From Beroe forskalii (taxonomy: Eukaryota > Ctenophora > Nuda > Beroida > Beroidae), in assembly GCA_011033025.1 (NCBI GenBank), contig WFMF01000120.1, positions 1 to 64,000 on the forward strand: a stretch of DNA of 64,000 nt, written 5' to 3'. The first letter of the stretch is position 1, and the number at the start of each line of letters is the position of its first letter. The notes under the pieces are model-generated. The model was given only the letters and a program-made list of their open reading frames with translations, was not told the DNA's origin and ran no database searches. A program made the position numbers and the translations under genes. Positions 21,464 to 32,212 of the stretch are shown in pieces.

Positions 21464-24400
21464 TTAATCCATAAAAGTCTGATCGAAATAATCGAACTTG
21501 GAGTCCACACATTCCCCCTTGATATACGCTTTGTAGCCCACTTGCATGTACGTCCCATCCCCCTCACTCAGATAGAACTTTTTGTTGTACAGCTCATCAT
21601 GTGTAATCCCTCCACATTGCGATCCTAGCCTGCTGCACGCACTCTGAGCTCCTTTCAGCGTGTTGAAGGTAGTCCCCATGTTTGGTGATGTTCCTGACAT
21701 TCTGAACCCAAGACGGGACTGGTAGGTACAGACTGTGTCGGAAGTTGGGAGGAAGTAGTACCAGTGGTCGTCACTGTCACTGTCCTTGCAGGAGTACTGC
21801 TGGACATTTGTTGTAATATCCGAATCCTGTCTTCCGTCCGCATCGACACACTTGTTTGTTGCGATGTTCCGGAAGCGGAAAGCACAGCTGTCAGACGGAT
21901 GCCTGTCCAGGGAGAATCGCTGATCTGTTGTTGATTTCGACTGGCAGTGCCAAAGATTGTAGTTTACCCTGTTATCAGTGTCCCTGTCTCCCCAGAGGTT
22001 CACACAGAGGTCTGAATTCTTGTTGATGATGTAGCCATCCTCATCCATCCTGAAGACATGATCTGTACCCTCACTATGGGGCAGCTCACATCGGTTCATC
22101 TGAAGGTTAGCACCTGTATCTCTAGCCGAGCTTCCTCCGCCCTCAATGTCCCAACACATTCCTGTACCCTTGGCCTGGAACCTTCCCCACTGCCCTGACG
22201 TCGGATCACCACAGTCCCTCTCACACTTGTCCACTGCACAAGCTTTCTTATTCCCGTTGACATAGCACCATGGTTTCGGCATACCGGATCCTGCATAGTT
22301 CTTACAGGTCCTATCCTGAGTCCCCGACCACTTGGCACAAAGGTTTCCATCCTCATCTCGGTTCACAGTACCCATATAAGTATTCCCCTCCTCAGTATAG
22401 CATTCCACATCATGAACACACTTGGGAATGTCGCAGTAAGCCCACGAAGATACAGTGAAACACCAAGGTCCCCCGACATCATTATCAGGATTCCTGCAAT
22501 AGTTGTGTCCACTTACCCCGTAATGACCACTCCACTCCCGGCAGGTTCTGCCATCCTTGGTCGTGGAAACATATCCTTGGTAGCTTTCCCCGTAATCCCG
22601 TGGGGCATAGCAGAAGTAGTTGGTAAGGACTGGCTTGAGTGACTTGGTGTACACACTAACCTGTCCGTTATCAGGGGTGATATTCCGTTTGAATTTGTTG
22701 TAGTATATCCTAGTGTACATCTCCCAGATCCCCAGATTAGACCTCCAAGAGAGTGTTCTGCCTCCGATAGGAGACCCCAGTTCTGGCATCCTTGTATATC
22801 TGACGTAGTCAGTGCCACTGTATGATGTCGAGATGGAGGGTCCGTAACATCTGTCTGTGTAAGGTCGGTAGGTTGTGTGTCCGAAGGGGCAGTCCATGCA
22901 CTCTGTGGATTGGTCCTGCTCTGTGTAAGTTCCTCTAGGACACTCAAGACATTGTCCATTGGTTATGTAGGATCCAGCTTTACAAGGTTCACAGGGACGG
23001 TGCCCTGTTGCTGAGAAGAAGTTAGTTGGACATGGCCTGTCTAGGTCTTCACTGAACACCTCAATTTCGCAGATACTGAGGATTTTCTTGGCAGATTTGG
23101 AGCTGTGATGAATGGACACAAAGTTCCCTGATGCCCCTCCACATTTCAAATGTTTCGTTCCATTGATAAAGCTAGAGGAATGCAGGGCATCTCCACACGT
23201 TGGGTCACTAGACGTTCCCGTGCTTCCAACATGCACCACAAACCCATCAATCCAATCAGTACAGCAACTCTCCACCCTGTTGTAGATGATGATCTCAGCC
23301 ACAGTCCACGTCTCTCCCAAGTCCACCTTCCACCATGGGCTATACTCCGAGGCTGTCTTGGTACATCCTATTCCTGTGTTATGATGTCCGTCTGTCACAC
23401 CATCTGTACCATGATCAGCACCTCCTCTGGAGTTAGCAGTGGTGGATTGGTAGGCTGATTTACCCTGAGCAATGTTGTACGGTTCACACTCAGTGGAATC
23501 AGCATTAGGGCGTGTTCCTCTGTCACATGGTACACAAGTTGTCTGTCCCACATCCTGGTTAATACTGTTATCACACCTTGTACAGACAGGAGACCCTGAT
23601 TGGGCTGAGAAATACCCAACAGGACATGCCCGACATCTGGTGGATCCCTTATTAGGGGCATAATGTCCAGCTGGACAAGCAGTGCAGGAAAGCGATCTTC
23701 CTGGAAATGGAATAGTATCCTGGAGTGCACTCCGTGCAGTTCTCACTCCCAATCTGGGAGCTGTAACTCCCTGCTTCGCAGGAACTGCATACTGTCATTC
23801 CTTCAGAAGGTCCAGCAGTGCCTGCTGGGCAGTCAGTGCAGCTAGACTGTCCGGTGTTGCTGTTATATTGCCGCTTGGGGCAGGGAGTGCAAGAGGAAGA
23901 TCCGGATGTTGAAGCAAAGCTTCCTGCAGGACAGATATCGCAAGTGTCTTGTCCGGTAGAATTGGTAAAAGTACCTCTGCCACACGGACTGCACTGTGTT
24001 TGCCCAACTTGTGAGTTTGCAGTGCCCACTGCACAGGGCTGACACAGAGAAAGTCCAGTTCGGGCTTTGAAAGTCCCTGCTGAGCACAGTGTGCAGGTTT
24101 CACTTCCTGCTGAGGTTGAGTGAGCACCAGCTGGACAGATTGAGCAAGTAGATGCCCCTGGAGAACTGAAGGAGCCAATGGGACATGTTGTGCAATTTGT
24201 AGACCCCTCAATGTGAGAGTATGTGCCACCGGCACACACTGTGCAGTTGCTTGCACCTTGGTGGTCTGAGAACTGGCCTGCTGGACACTTTGTGCAAGAT
24301 GAGGACCCTGCATTGGAGTAATATCCTGCTGGGCAGACTTTACAGGTTGTAGACCCAGTTGCATCAGAGTACTGACCGGCTGGGCATGTTTTGCAGTCAG

Positions 24401-27114
24401 TTGCCCCGGTTTGGTCCCCATATTCCCCTGCATCACAAGCAGTACACTGAGTGGACCCAGGTACTGCCGAGTAGTGACCTATGGGGCAAGAAGAACATGT
24501 TCCGGCTCCGGTTTGGTCAGTGAATTGACCTGGTTGGCAGGGTGCACAATCACTTGCCCCACCGGTGGCATAGTACCCAGGACTGCAATCAGTGCAGGAG
24601 GAACTACCTTCAGCTGAAGCAAATGTACCATTCGGACACTGGGTGCAATTATCCTGTCCTGATTGGGATGCAAAGTATCCAGGATCACAAGGTTCACACA
24701 TTGCACTTCCTTCTTCATCCGAGAAGTAACCAGCTGCACAGTCCACACAATGGTGTGAACCGGAGCTTGATGCGTACTGGCCTTTAGAGCAGGGTGTGCA
24801 GGAAGACCCTGATGAGCTGGTGTGACCAGAAGGGCACTGCGAGCAAACGTGGGATCCTGCCACATCAGCAAATGTGCCTGGAGGACACTGGGTGCAATGG
24901 GTTTGTTTTTCGTGCATGTTGTAGGTCCCAACGGGACACAGATCACACGTTGTTTGTCCTGGAGATGCTGTGAACTCTCCTTTTCTGCAGCTAGAGCATG
25001 TCTCACTTCCAGCAGTGGGGGCATGTGTCCCTGGAGCACAGTTGATGCAGGTAAACTGACCTTGCTGATCGTTGCTCTGTCCAGCTGGACACTGTTTACA
25101 AGTGTCTTTTCCAGTGGTATCCTGGTAGTGACCCGTAGGGCAAGGGGTGCAGGAGCTCATGCCTGTTTCGTTGGAGAAGGTCCCGATGCCACAATCAAGA
25201 CATGCCAAACTTCCTGATCCGGGTGCAAACTTCCCAGTGGACACTGAGTGCACTGCTTCTGTCCTGTTTGGTCGTTGTATGATCCAGGGTGACACATTGT
25301 ACAGGCTGTAGCATCCAAAGAGTTGCTGTAATGGCCAACTCCACATGGGGTACAAAATGTTGACCCCAACTGAGAACTGAATGATCCTTCCTGACAGGGT
25401 GTACATGCGGAAGCTCCAACTGTGTTGGAGTAGAATCCAGGAGGACACAGTTCACAGTTTCCGGCTGGGTTGATGTAGCCCCCAGCTTTGCAATCCATGC
25501 AGACTGAACTGCCTGCAGGTGCTATTTGGTCCCCTGGGCATGGGGTACAAGCATCAGTACCTCCAGCACTGATCGTGTTTGCTGGACATGTCACACATTG
25601 GTTGTTGGAACTCTTGGTTCCAGCTGGACAAGCTGTGCAGGATCCTGAGCCTGCATCTGAAACATGTCCACTTGGACATGGACTACATTGCTGGCTTCCG
25701 GTCGCATCAGAGAAGGTTCCTGCAGGGCATTTTGTGCACAAACTTGTTCCTGTTGTGTCCGAGAAAGTACCAATGGGGCATAGTTCGCATTGATCACTTC
25801 CATCTTCATTGGTGTAGTATCCAGCACTGCAATCGGTACATGCTGTGTTTTCTTCCCCATCGCTGTAACTGCCTTTTGGACATAGGTCACAGGCTGTTGC
25901 TGCAGCACTCGTGGAATAAGTTCCAGGACCACATTTGTTGCAGGAATCACTGTTGGTGTTTGGGGCTGCTGTCCCAGCTGCACAATCTGTGCAACCTAAG
26001 CTACCAGAATCTTCAGAATACTGACCTGCGGGGCATTTGTCACAGGATGCTGAACCAGTTGATGAACTGTAACTTCCAGGAGCACATGTCACACAGGTAA
26101 CTGCTCCTGAAGAACTCTGATGAGATCCGGCTGGACATGTTTGGCAGGGTTCCAAACCAGTCCCAGAGAATGATCCCGGTTGGCATCCATCCTTGCAGTC
26201 TCCAGCTGATGTTGAACCAGCTTGGGTGGTTGTTTTGGAACCAGGACAAGTGTCACAGGAGGTTGTTCCACTGGCAGACTGGTAAGATCCTTTAGGACAT
26301 GCCTTGCAGGTGGTCTGACCTGCAGTATCTTGATAGGTCCCTGGTCCACAATCTGTACATGGGTATGATCCAGTTGAGGACATCTTTCCAGGATCACAAG
26401 GGCCATTACACGGCCCTTTCCACTGTACCCAACTCTGGATCTCTGCAAAGAAATCATCATCTGTCATGGAGCTAAAGACAACCGCGTCATCAAACGAAAC
26501 AATTCCCTCTTCACAGAACTTCTTCGCCAGTTCGCAACTGTTGGCATAATCCACCAGACTGCTATCACAGATATTTGTCCCACTTATAGCAGCACAATCT
26601 GTGTCTTGAGGGCAGTGGCCCCCACTCGCTCCACCGCTACACGCCCCCTCACTAGCTATGTACTGGGGGGTTGCCATGTTGATGATGGGGGTTATACTAT
26701 TAATATCCACCCCTGGAGGGACCTGTACCACGCCTTGAGCACACAGGCTCACGAAGAGCTCGCACTTGCTGGAGTAGGTCACCATGTCAGTGCCACAGAT
26801 GGTCTTGACCTCGCCTGCCCAGCCACTGCAATCCGGACACATTTGGGCATGGGTACAGCCCAGTAGCAGCGTTATTCCCTGGGGGTGAAGGGGTTTGTTA
26901 GCCGTTTATAGGATGGAGTTAAGGTTGAATAACCTGATATGATGGTTATTATAGCAGCATGAGCAACTATATTTGAAGTAAGGCTGGTCAGTATTTGCAG
27001 GCCCACATAGTATTAACTCTGTTTTCTGTTGAAATGAACCTTAAATTGCAATGCTGATAAGATTAAAACAAATGGAAATTCTGTGTGCTTACTAACCATG
27101 ATAATAGCGATCAT
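21464..27114 (-). CDS. Giant secreted mosaic protein: 2 Kazal, about 57 Cys-x2-Cys modules, F5/8C-like, 2 kringles, ricin-type lectin
   Basis: Exon 1 is 27114-27097 (MIAIIM) with a GTTAGT donor. Exon 2 is 26878-21464, giving about 1,810 residues. The signal peptide spans the junction (MIAIIMGITLLLGCTHA). Order: Kazal-like 1 (about residues 19-87) and 2 (94-163); about 57 modules with C-x2-C every 17 residues; a fucolectin/F5-8C-like domain (about 23476-23053; NIAQGKSAYQS, PWWKVDLGE, CCTDWIDGF); three more modules; an unassigned stretch; kringle 1 (about 22597-22420) and kringle 2 (about 22414-22216); a ricin B-type trefoil (about 22190-21680); and a C-terminal Cys domain resembling PAN. Two one-base problems break the printed frame: a missing base in CCC at 25233-25235 and an extra base in AAA at 23705-23707. 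Correcting both keeps the 17-residue rhythm. Extracellular, carbohydrate- and protein-binding role inferred. Confidence 0.85.
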
Positions 27115-28215
27115 ATTCGCTCAGATCTCTGCTTCTTTCGACTGTCGATTCCTCACAAAACAATCAAGAAAATGCCGAATTTATTCCTCAATATTGGACT
27201 CAGCTGAATTAATATAAACTTGATTCAGCGGTAATTACAATTAGGAAACTTTCCGGTTCATGAACTGACAGCAGCTAAAACATCTGCGTAGGGCCACGTT
27301 CATTAAAAAGTAGGTCTAAGTTACATCATTATCAAAGGCTCAAACTTATCAAACTGATGACGACAAAACTTCTCTTCTTCGTGTTCAACCATCCTTTCAG
27401 TTGACACCCTCTGTCAAAATTCGCTTCTCCATTGATTTCATAACCTGCTGTCTATTCTAAGGGGACAAGCCCCACTGAGTGTAACTTCGAAAGGTCTAAC
27501 TATTCAAAACACCTGTTTAGCAATAGCTGAGATACTGGGAAATGAGTTACTGGGAACAAGTAGGCGAACGAAGTTGACGTCATATTCACGGTTTTGAATT
27601 AGCATTTGTTGAATTTCAGCTGCACCCGTGTCAATGCGTGACACATAATTCACGGCAAGATTATAAAGTTACCCTTTGTTCCTGAATTGGCGAAGCATAT
27701 ATTAATTTTATTTCTTGCCTTAAATCCACGTGTTATTCACTTTACTGGTCTGTTAATGTGGGTCGATGGTCCTCTAACTCTGATACAATGAAACTTGTCA
27801 CATATACACATTAGCAAGAAGCTATAAACGAATTATCTTAGATGCTTAACCTTGGGGAGTAAATATTAATTTCCATTTATTTTGACAGTGGCATGGCAGT
27901 TTTATCAGGCAAATTAATTTCACACCCTTGTCCTTACGGTTTTGTCCATCAAACCCTCTTATTTGACGGATTCGGCTTATCAAAGAATATAAGTTCTTGA
28001 GTAATTTTAAGAAAATTACAATGCCAGCTGTAACTGTCTCCCAACAAATTACAATCTAACTTGAAACTTCAAATTATTCTATAGAAAAAAGAACTGACAG
28101 TGGCAGGCAACCATTTTGCATGGCACGGTCGCGTAAATTCAGGGTTTTGATACGAAGTGTTTCAGTAGAATTTTACAACGTATACTGGCAGTCCTAATTA
28201 TAAGCAAGTTACTGC
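27115..28215. other. Intergenic: upstream of the giant mosaic gene
   Basis: AT-rich with no credible open frame. One TGACGTCA lies near 27575. No further feature recognised. Confidence 0.4.
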
Positions 28216-28364
28216 GGTGTCTCGACCTTTCAAAGCGCGGCGTGTATTACGCCGCGCAATGGTACCTTTCACTACACTTACAGTGAAAGTACCTTGCGCG
28301 CTGTCACGCACAGCAAAAAACACCCAAGGGAGGCGTAATACGCTGCGCCTCAAAAGGTCGACAC
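28216..28364. mobile_element. MITE with terminal inverted repeats GTGTCGACCTTT-type
   Basis: The left end GTGTCTCGACCTTTCAAAGC and the right end (reverse complement) GTGTCGACCTTTTGAGGCGC match over about 35 bp including TATTACGCC. The centre holds a second hairpin around GGTACCTTTCACT / AGTGAAAGTACC. Confidence 0.7.
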
Positions 28365-28521
28365 ACCTATTTTTCTAGCGCAATTTACTTATGGGATCTC
28401 TTGCAAAAGATGATTTTGTCAATAATTCAAGTTTCAATAAGTCAAGAGAACAAAAAGAGACACGTATTTTAGTAGAAATATATAATAAAATTAGCTAAAA
28501 ATCATCATTATTATATTATAT

Positions 28522-29289
28522 ATTGCCGTGATTTGGAAAAGGAAGTAACTAGCATGAACTTCGTTTCGAGATAATCGCACTTTTGCGTTTCACATTTTAT
28601 CGACAATTTATTTTCGGATAGATATGGTGAAATTCATATATACTGAGAGGTGAATGATCATAAATTCTCGCTCGCTAATTTTTATTTCTATTCAATAATC
28701 AGTGCATCCACAGTAATGGGTTAATTGCTAATGATTTGAAAGAAATTCCGACTAAAACTGCAGTTACTTCCTTTTTCTGGGACATTTGTCAGTTACTTCC
28801 TTTTATCTTGAAACAGCACACCAAACTATGTTCAGTAGAGGAAGTAACTAACACATTTTCAAGGTTTATTTTGAAAAAGGAAGTATCTATGTAAGATACT
28901 TCCTTTCAATTCTGGCCTTTATGAGAGTATTACCTAGAAAAAAGAAGTATAAGGCATGAATAATCAGTAAGATACTTCCTTTTTACAAATTATAATTTGA
29001 ACACTCTGGAGAAAACTGTCTCAAAAGGGAAGTAAGTGCCCAATTTTCAGGTTTATCTGGAAAAAGGAAGTATCTGCGTGAGATACTTCCTTCTTCCAGA
29101 TAACAAAATCACAAAATCGCTGAAATGTTCTCAAAAACTGCAGTTACTTCTTTTCGAGTTTTTTCAGGAGCATTTCTCATTCCAATGACCTAGCTCATCT
29201 TGTAGAGCTCAACGAGCTGAAAATTTTGGTACCCATATCTCCAAAACTTCAAAATTTGCAGTTACTTCCTTTTTCCAGATCACGGCAGT
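28522..29289. mobile_element. Foldback element with GGAAGTA repeats, about 765 bp
   Basis: The left end TTGCCGTGATTTGGAAAAGG and the right end (reverse complement) CTGCCGTGATCTGGAAAAAG are terminal inverted repeats of about 30 bp. They are bordered by TATA on both sides. The interior is packed with GGAAGTAACT and GATACTTCC motifs in both orientations, many forming small hairpins. Confidence 0.75.
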
Positions 29290-29291
29290 AT

Positions 29292-29375
29292 AGACATATG
29301 TTTGTACGCCGCGCAAACTCACGCCGCGCACACAAAAGACGCGCACACTGCAGTTCGAACTGTCACCGTTACTAT
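29292..29375. mobile_element. Family 2 MITE fragment
   Basis: Contains CATATGTTTGTACGCCGCGC, then AAAAGACGCGCACACTGCAG and TTCGAACTG, matching the family 2 copies at 14765 and 31365. It abuts the right end of the preceding foldback element. Confidence 0.6.
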
Positions 29376-29763
29376 ATTAGTGTGATCATAAGGTCCACCG
29401 ATGCCTTCAGATATTATTTTCTATCATTCCACTGATGATGATGGCAATGAATAATAATTCCCATAAATATATCCTACTGAAGTTAAGGTGAAACTAATTA
29501 TTGAATGCATGTTCACCGAGAGAACAAATATTCTCAAACCACGATAAAAGTAAATATTCAAGAAATTCAGGACCCTGTTCTGAAAGGTCAGATGTAAATA
29601 TCATTGATTACTGGGAACAAGCCTATCATAAATAACTTACTGGCAGCTCAATACTTCATCAGAAAGGTGTCAACTTTTACAGTGAAATAATTGAATAGGA
29701 ACATTGATTATATGAAAGTTTAAAGGTCTGAGTGACGTAATATATTAGTGAATCGACGGCGCA

Positions 29764-29890
29764 TCGGTGTATATCCGCAGAATGCCAAAAAGTCTCCATG
29801 ACATTGACCAATCAGCGTGCGAGTTCACAATCAAATCGTCCGATTATTGGTCAACGTCGGATGGACCTGTGGGTAAACTAATATACACCG
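29764..29890. mobile_element. CCAAT-bearing MITE
   Basis: Outer ends CGGTGTATAT and ATATACACCG are inverted. The core contains ATTGACCAATCAGCGTGCGA and, in the opposite sense, ATTATTGGTCAACG. Related cores lie at about 50093 and 63410. Confidence 0.6.
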
Positions 29891-30169
29891 TCAATAGAAA
29901 TTTGTTTTAAATGACGCCTCGCCGCCTTCCTTGCAACCTCTGTGGATTTAGAACCAAATATTCCAATCTGATACACTCAACCAAAGCGATATATATTCAT
30001 AATCAGTGTTATATAACATAGTTTCGACTAAAAAACTGTCAAAAGTATGCCTAAAGATTCTTGTATTAAAATTTAGAAAATTAAGTGTTTTAATTTCGTA
30101 TAGCCCAGACTATACTTGTTATGTATAGGCATATTTATAAATAATAAATAATAAAGGGACATCTAAATA

Positions 30170-30330
30170 GGCGGCGTACAAATAACAGACAGGGTCACGT
30201 CATTATCAGGGCCAAGAATTGCGAGTTGGTGACGTCATTATCAGGTTTTTGTGCGTGGCGTAAACGTGCGCGGCTCACTGCCTGTTATTTAAAGTCAGTA
30301 AGCCGCGCACGATTACGCTGCGCCTGAAAA
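30170..30330. mobile_element. Composite of MITE families 1 and 3
   Basis: AAATAGGCGGCGTAC, CACGTCATTATCAGG and TGACGTCATTATCAGG (family 1 parts) are followed by GTGCGCGGCTCACTGCCTGT and GCCGCGCACGATTACG (family 3, as at 2158). Confidence 0.5.
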
Positions 30331-30685
30331 GATTGAGCCCTCATGTATCATTGGAAGCGTGAGGACTGAGAGGGAATTTATAAAAATTCTCATTTGTCAT
30401 GCGCTGCGTACAAAAAACATTCGGTTTGCGCCAAATCAATCTGATGGCGCATCGTGCGTTGCAAGATGTGGATGAAATTTGGCGTTATGGCATAAAATTT
30501 GGCGTTACAAAAAATCCCTTCATAATACATTTCATCTGTGAAAATTTAGGCAACTAGATTTTATTCAAATCCGAGCCAGAATTTTATTTCATTCTGCTCG
30601 TTCCAAACACTGTAAGCACTCAAATATACATAGCACTAGTGAACTTTATCATGTGATGTACTCCTTTGTCTCATTAGTGGCAGAT

Positions 30686-30770
30686 CATGAAAAATAGGCG
30701 GTGTGACGTCACCAACGGTCTATTTAAACCCCTGATAATGACGTCACTATCAACTGCCTATGCCCTTTAT
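30686..30770. mobile_element. CRE-bearing MITE (family 1) with two exact TGACGTCA sites
   Basis: AAAAATAGGCGG at the left and ACTGCCTATGCCC at the right are inverted. TGACGTCA occurs exactly at 30704-30711 and 30739-30746. Confidence 0.7.
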
Positions 30771-30844
30771 TTAGCGTATATAGTTAGTAGTGCTGAGACA
30801 ATGATCTAGAGCCAGACACTGACTAAAACAGCGACGCCACATGT

Positions 30845-30927
30845 TTCCCACAGCGCGCTACTCTTCAACCAATCAGCGCGGAGTAGCTCACATTTCAAGC
30901 TTTGATTGGTCAGCGCGTGCTGTGGGT
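30845..30927. mobile_element. Palindromic CCAAT-bearing element
   Basis: CCCACAGCGCGCT at the left pairs with AGCGCGTGCTGTGGG at the right. Inside, AACCAATCAGCGCG and GATTGGTCAGCGCG face each other. A further TGACGTCA-containing fragment lies downstream at about 31060-31140. Confidence 0.6.
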
Positions 30928-31364
30928 AAGATAGACGCTAGACTCAGTACTCACCTGTGTTCACAACACACAGACACACATTCAGAGCTTGGTGGCCGTA
31001 ATACAATCAGGTTATATAGATGTGTGAGACTACAGCTTGTGGGAGAACAATAGGAGGGAGACAATGACGTCATTATCAGGGGCTTAAGTGGGGCGCTGAG
31101 GAGGTGGGAACCGTCTGTTATTTGTACGCAACGCCTTTATATATATATATATTAGAGCCTGAGCATCTTTAAATACATATCACCATTACAAATGATCGGT
31201 TTAACAGGGGGCTAGAGGCGTTTAGACACACATACACACAGGTGGACTTTATATGTTGAGGAGGTGAAATAATCGCTCATCACTCACAAGCTGAGTACAC
31301 AAGTGTGTACAATAAGAGAGGAGGAGAGTGCTCTCAAAGCTAGATAATACTCTTCTAACAAGGG

Positions 31365-31890
31365 CACTGGCCAGTTCAAACTGCGCGCGTCTTTTGTGTG
31401 CGCGTCTTTAGTTTGCGCGGCGTTCAGACATATGTGATTATACCCCTCCCAAGCTTGTTTTAGCGACCGTGTAAGTTTGGTTATACGGTCTCCACTGAAT
31501 AACAGTGCAAATAAGCTTAAAATGAAATTTGATTTTATAAAGGAGCACTCCAAAATCTACTTAAGCGTTGAATCCGGACGAGGGTCGTCAGACCCGAGTA
31601 GGAAGAAACACTATTGTTTGGTGAGAGAATAGTCGGCCCCAGCTGTTTCCGGTCGGGGTATAATTCGGTTCCATGATCTCAGCTGTGACCGTATACCTTC
31701 GATAATGAACTCGGCACGCCTCGTCCATTATCCAACTTACACAGTCTCGGCTGTCGCCTCGACCATGTAAGTTGCGGTATACGGTCACCACTTCGACATG
31801 TAACCGCTTAATAACATGTCTGTACGCCTCGCAAACTTAAGCCGCGCATAGATAAGACGCGCAGTTTTCAGTCCAAACTGGCACCGACTC
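31365..31890. mobile_element. Two family 2 MITE copies flanking a 13-bp inverted repeat
   Basis: A plus-sense copy lies at 31365-31436 (AGTTCAAACTGCGCGCGTC to GCGCGGCGTTCAGACATATG) and an opposite copy at 31812-31890 (ATGTCTGTACGCCTCGCAAA to CCAAACTGGC). Between them GTGACCGTATACC (31685-31697) and GGTATACGGTCAC (31774-31786) are exact inverted repeats. Confidence 0.6.
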
Positions 31891-32212
31891 ACCGTAACCA
31901 TCAAAAATTCCAACACACGATTCTAATTTGATCATACGAAGTCGTGCACTTCCACTAACTAATTCACCTTCAGTATATTCACTTATTTGATCATTTTATC
32001 ACCATTCAGTAATTCACTCATTTACTCACTCATATTCGCCTAGCCACTCATTCACCTAAAACATACCCTCACTCTCTCTCACGCGTTGCACACAATCATT
32101 TGCGTTCTGAGTTACATAGTAGAGTATAATATTACATAGATATATAATATTAACGGTTCCCCAAAAACACATATTATTTAAAATATAATTATACCATCAT
32201 ATTGAACAGATC

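Noticed and set aside
23795-24436. Long alternative-frame open frames across the mosaic gene on both strands
   Set aside because: They are shadows of the 51-base module period; only the Cys-x2-Cys frame shows domain logic.
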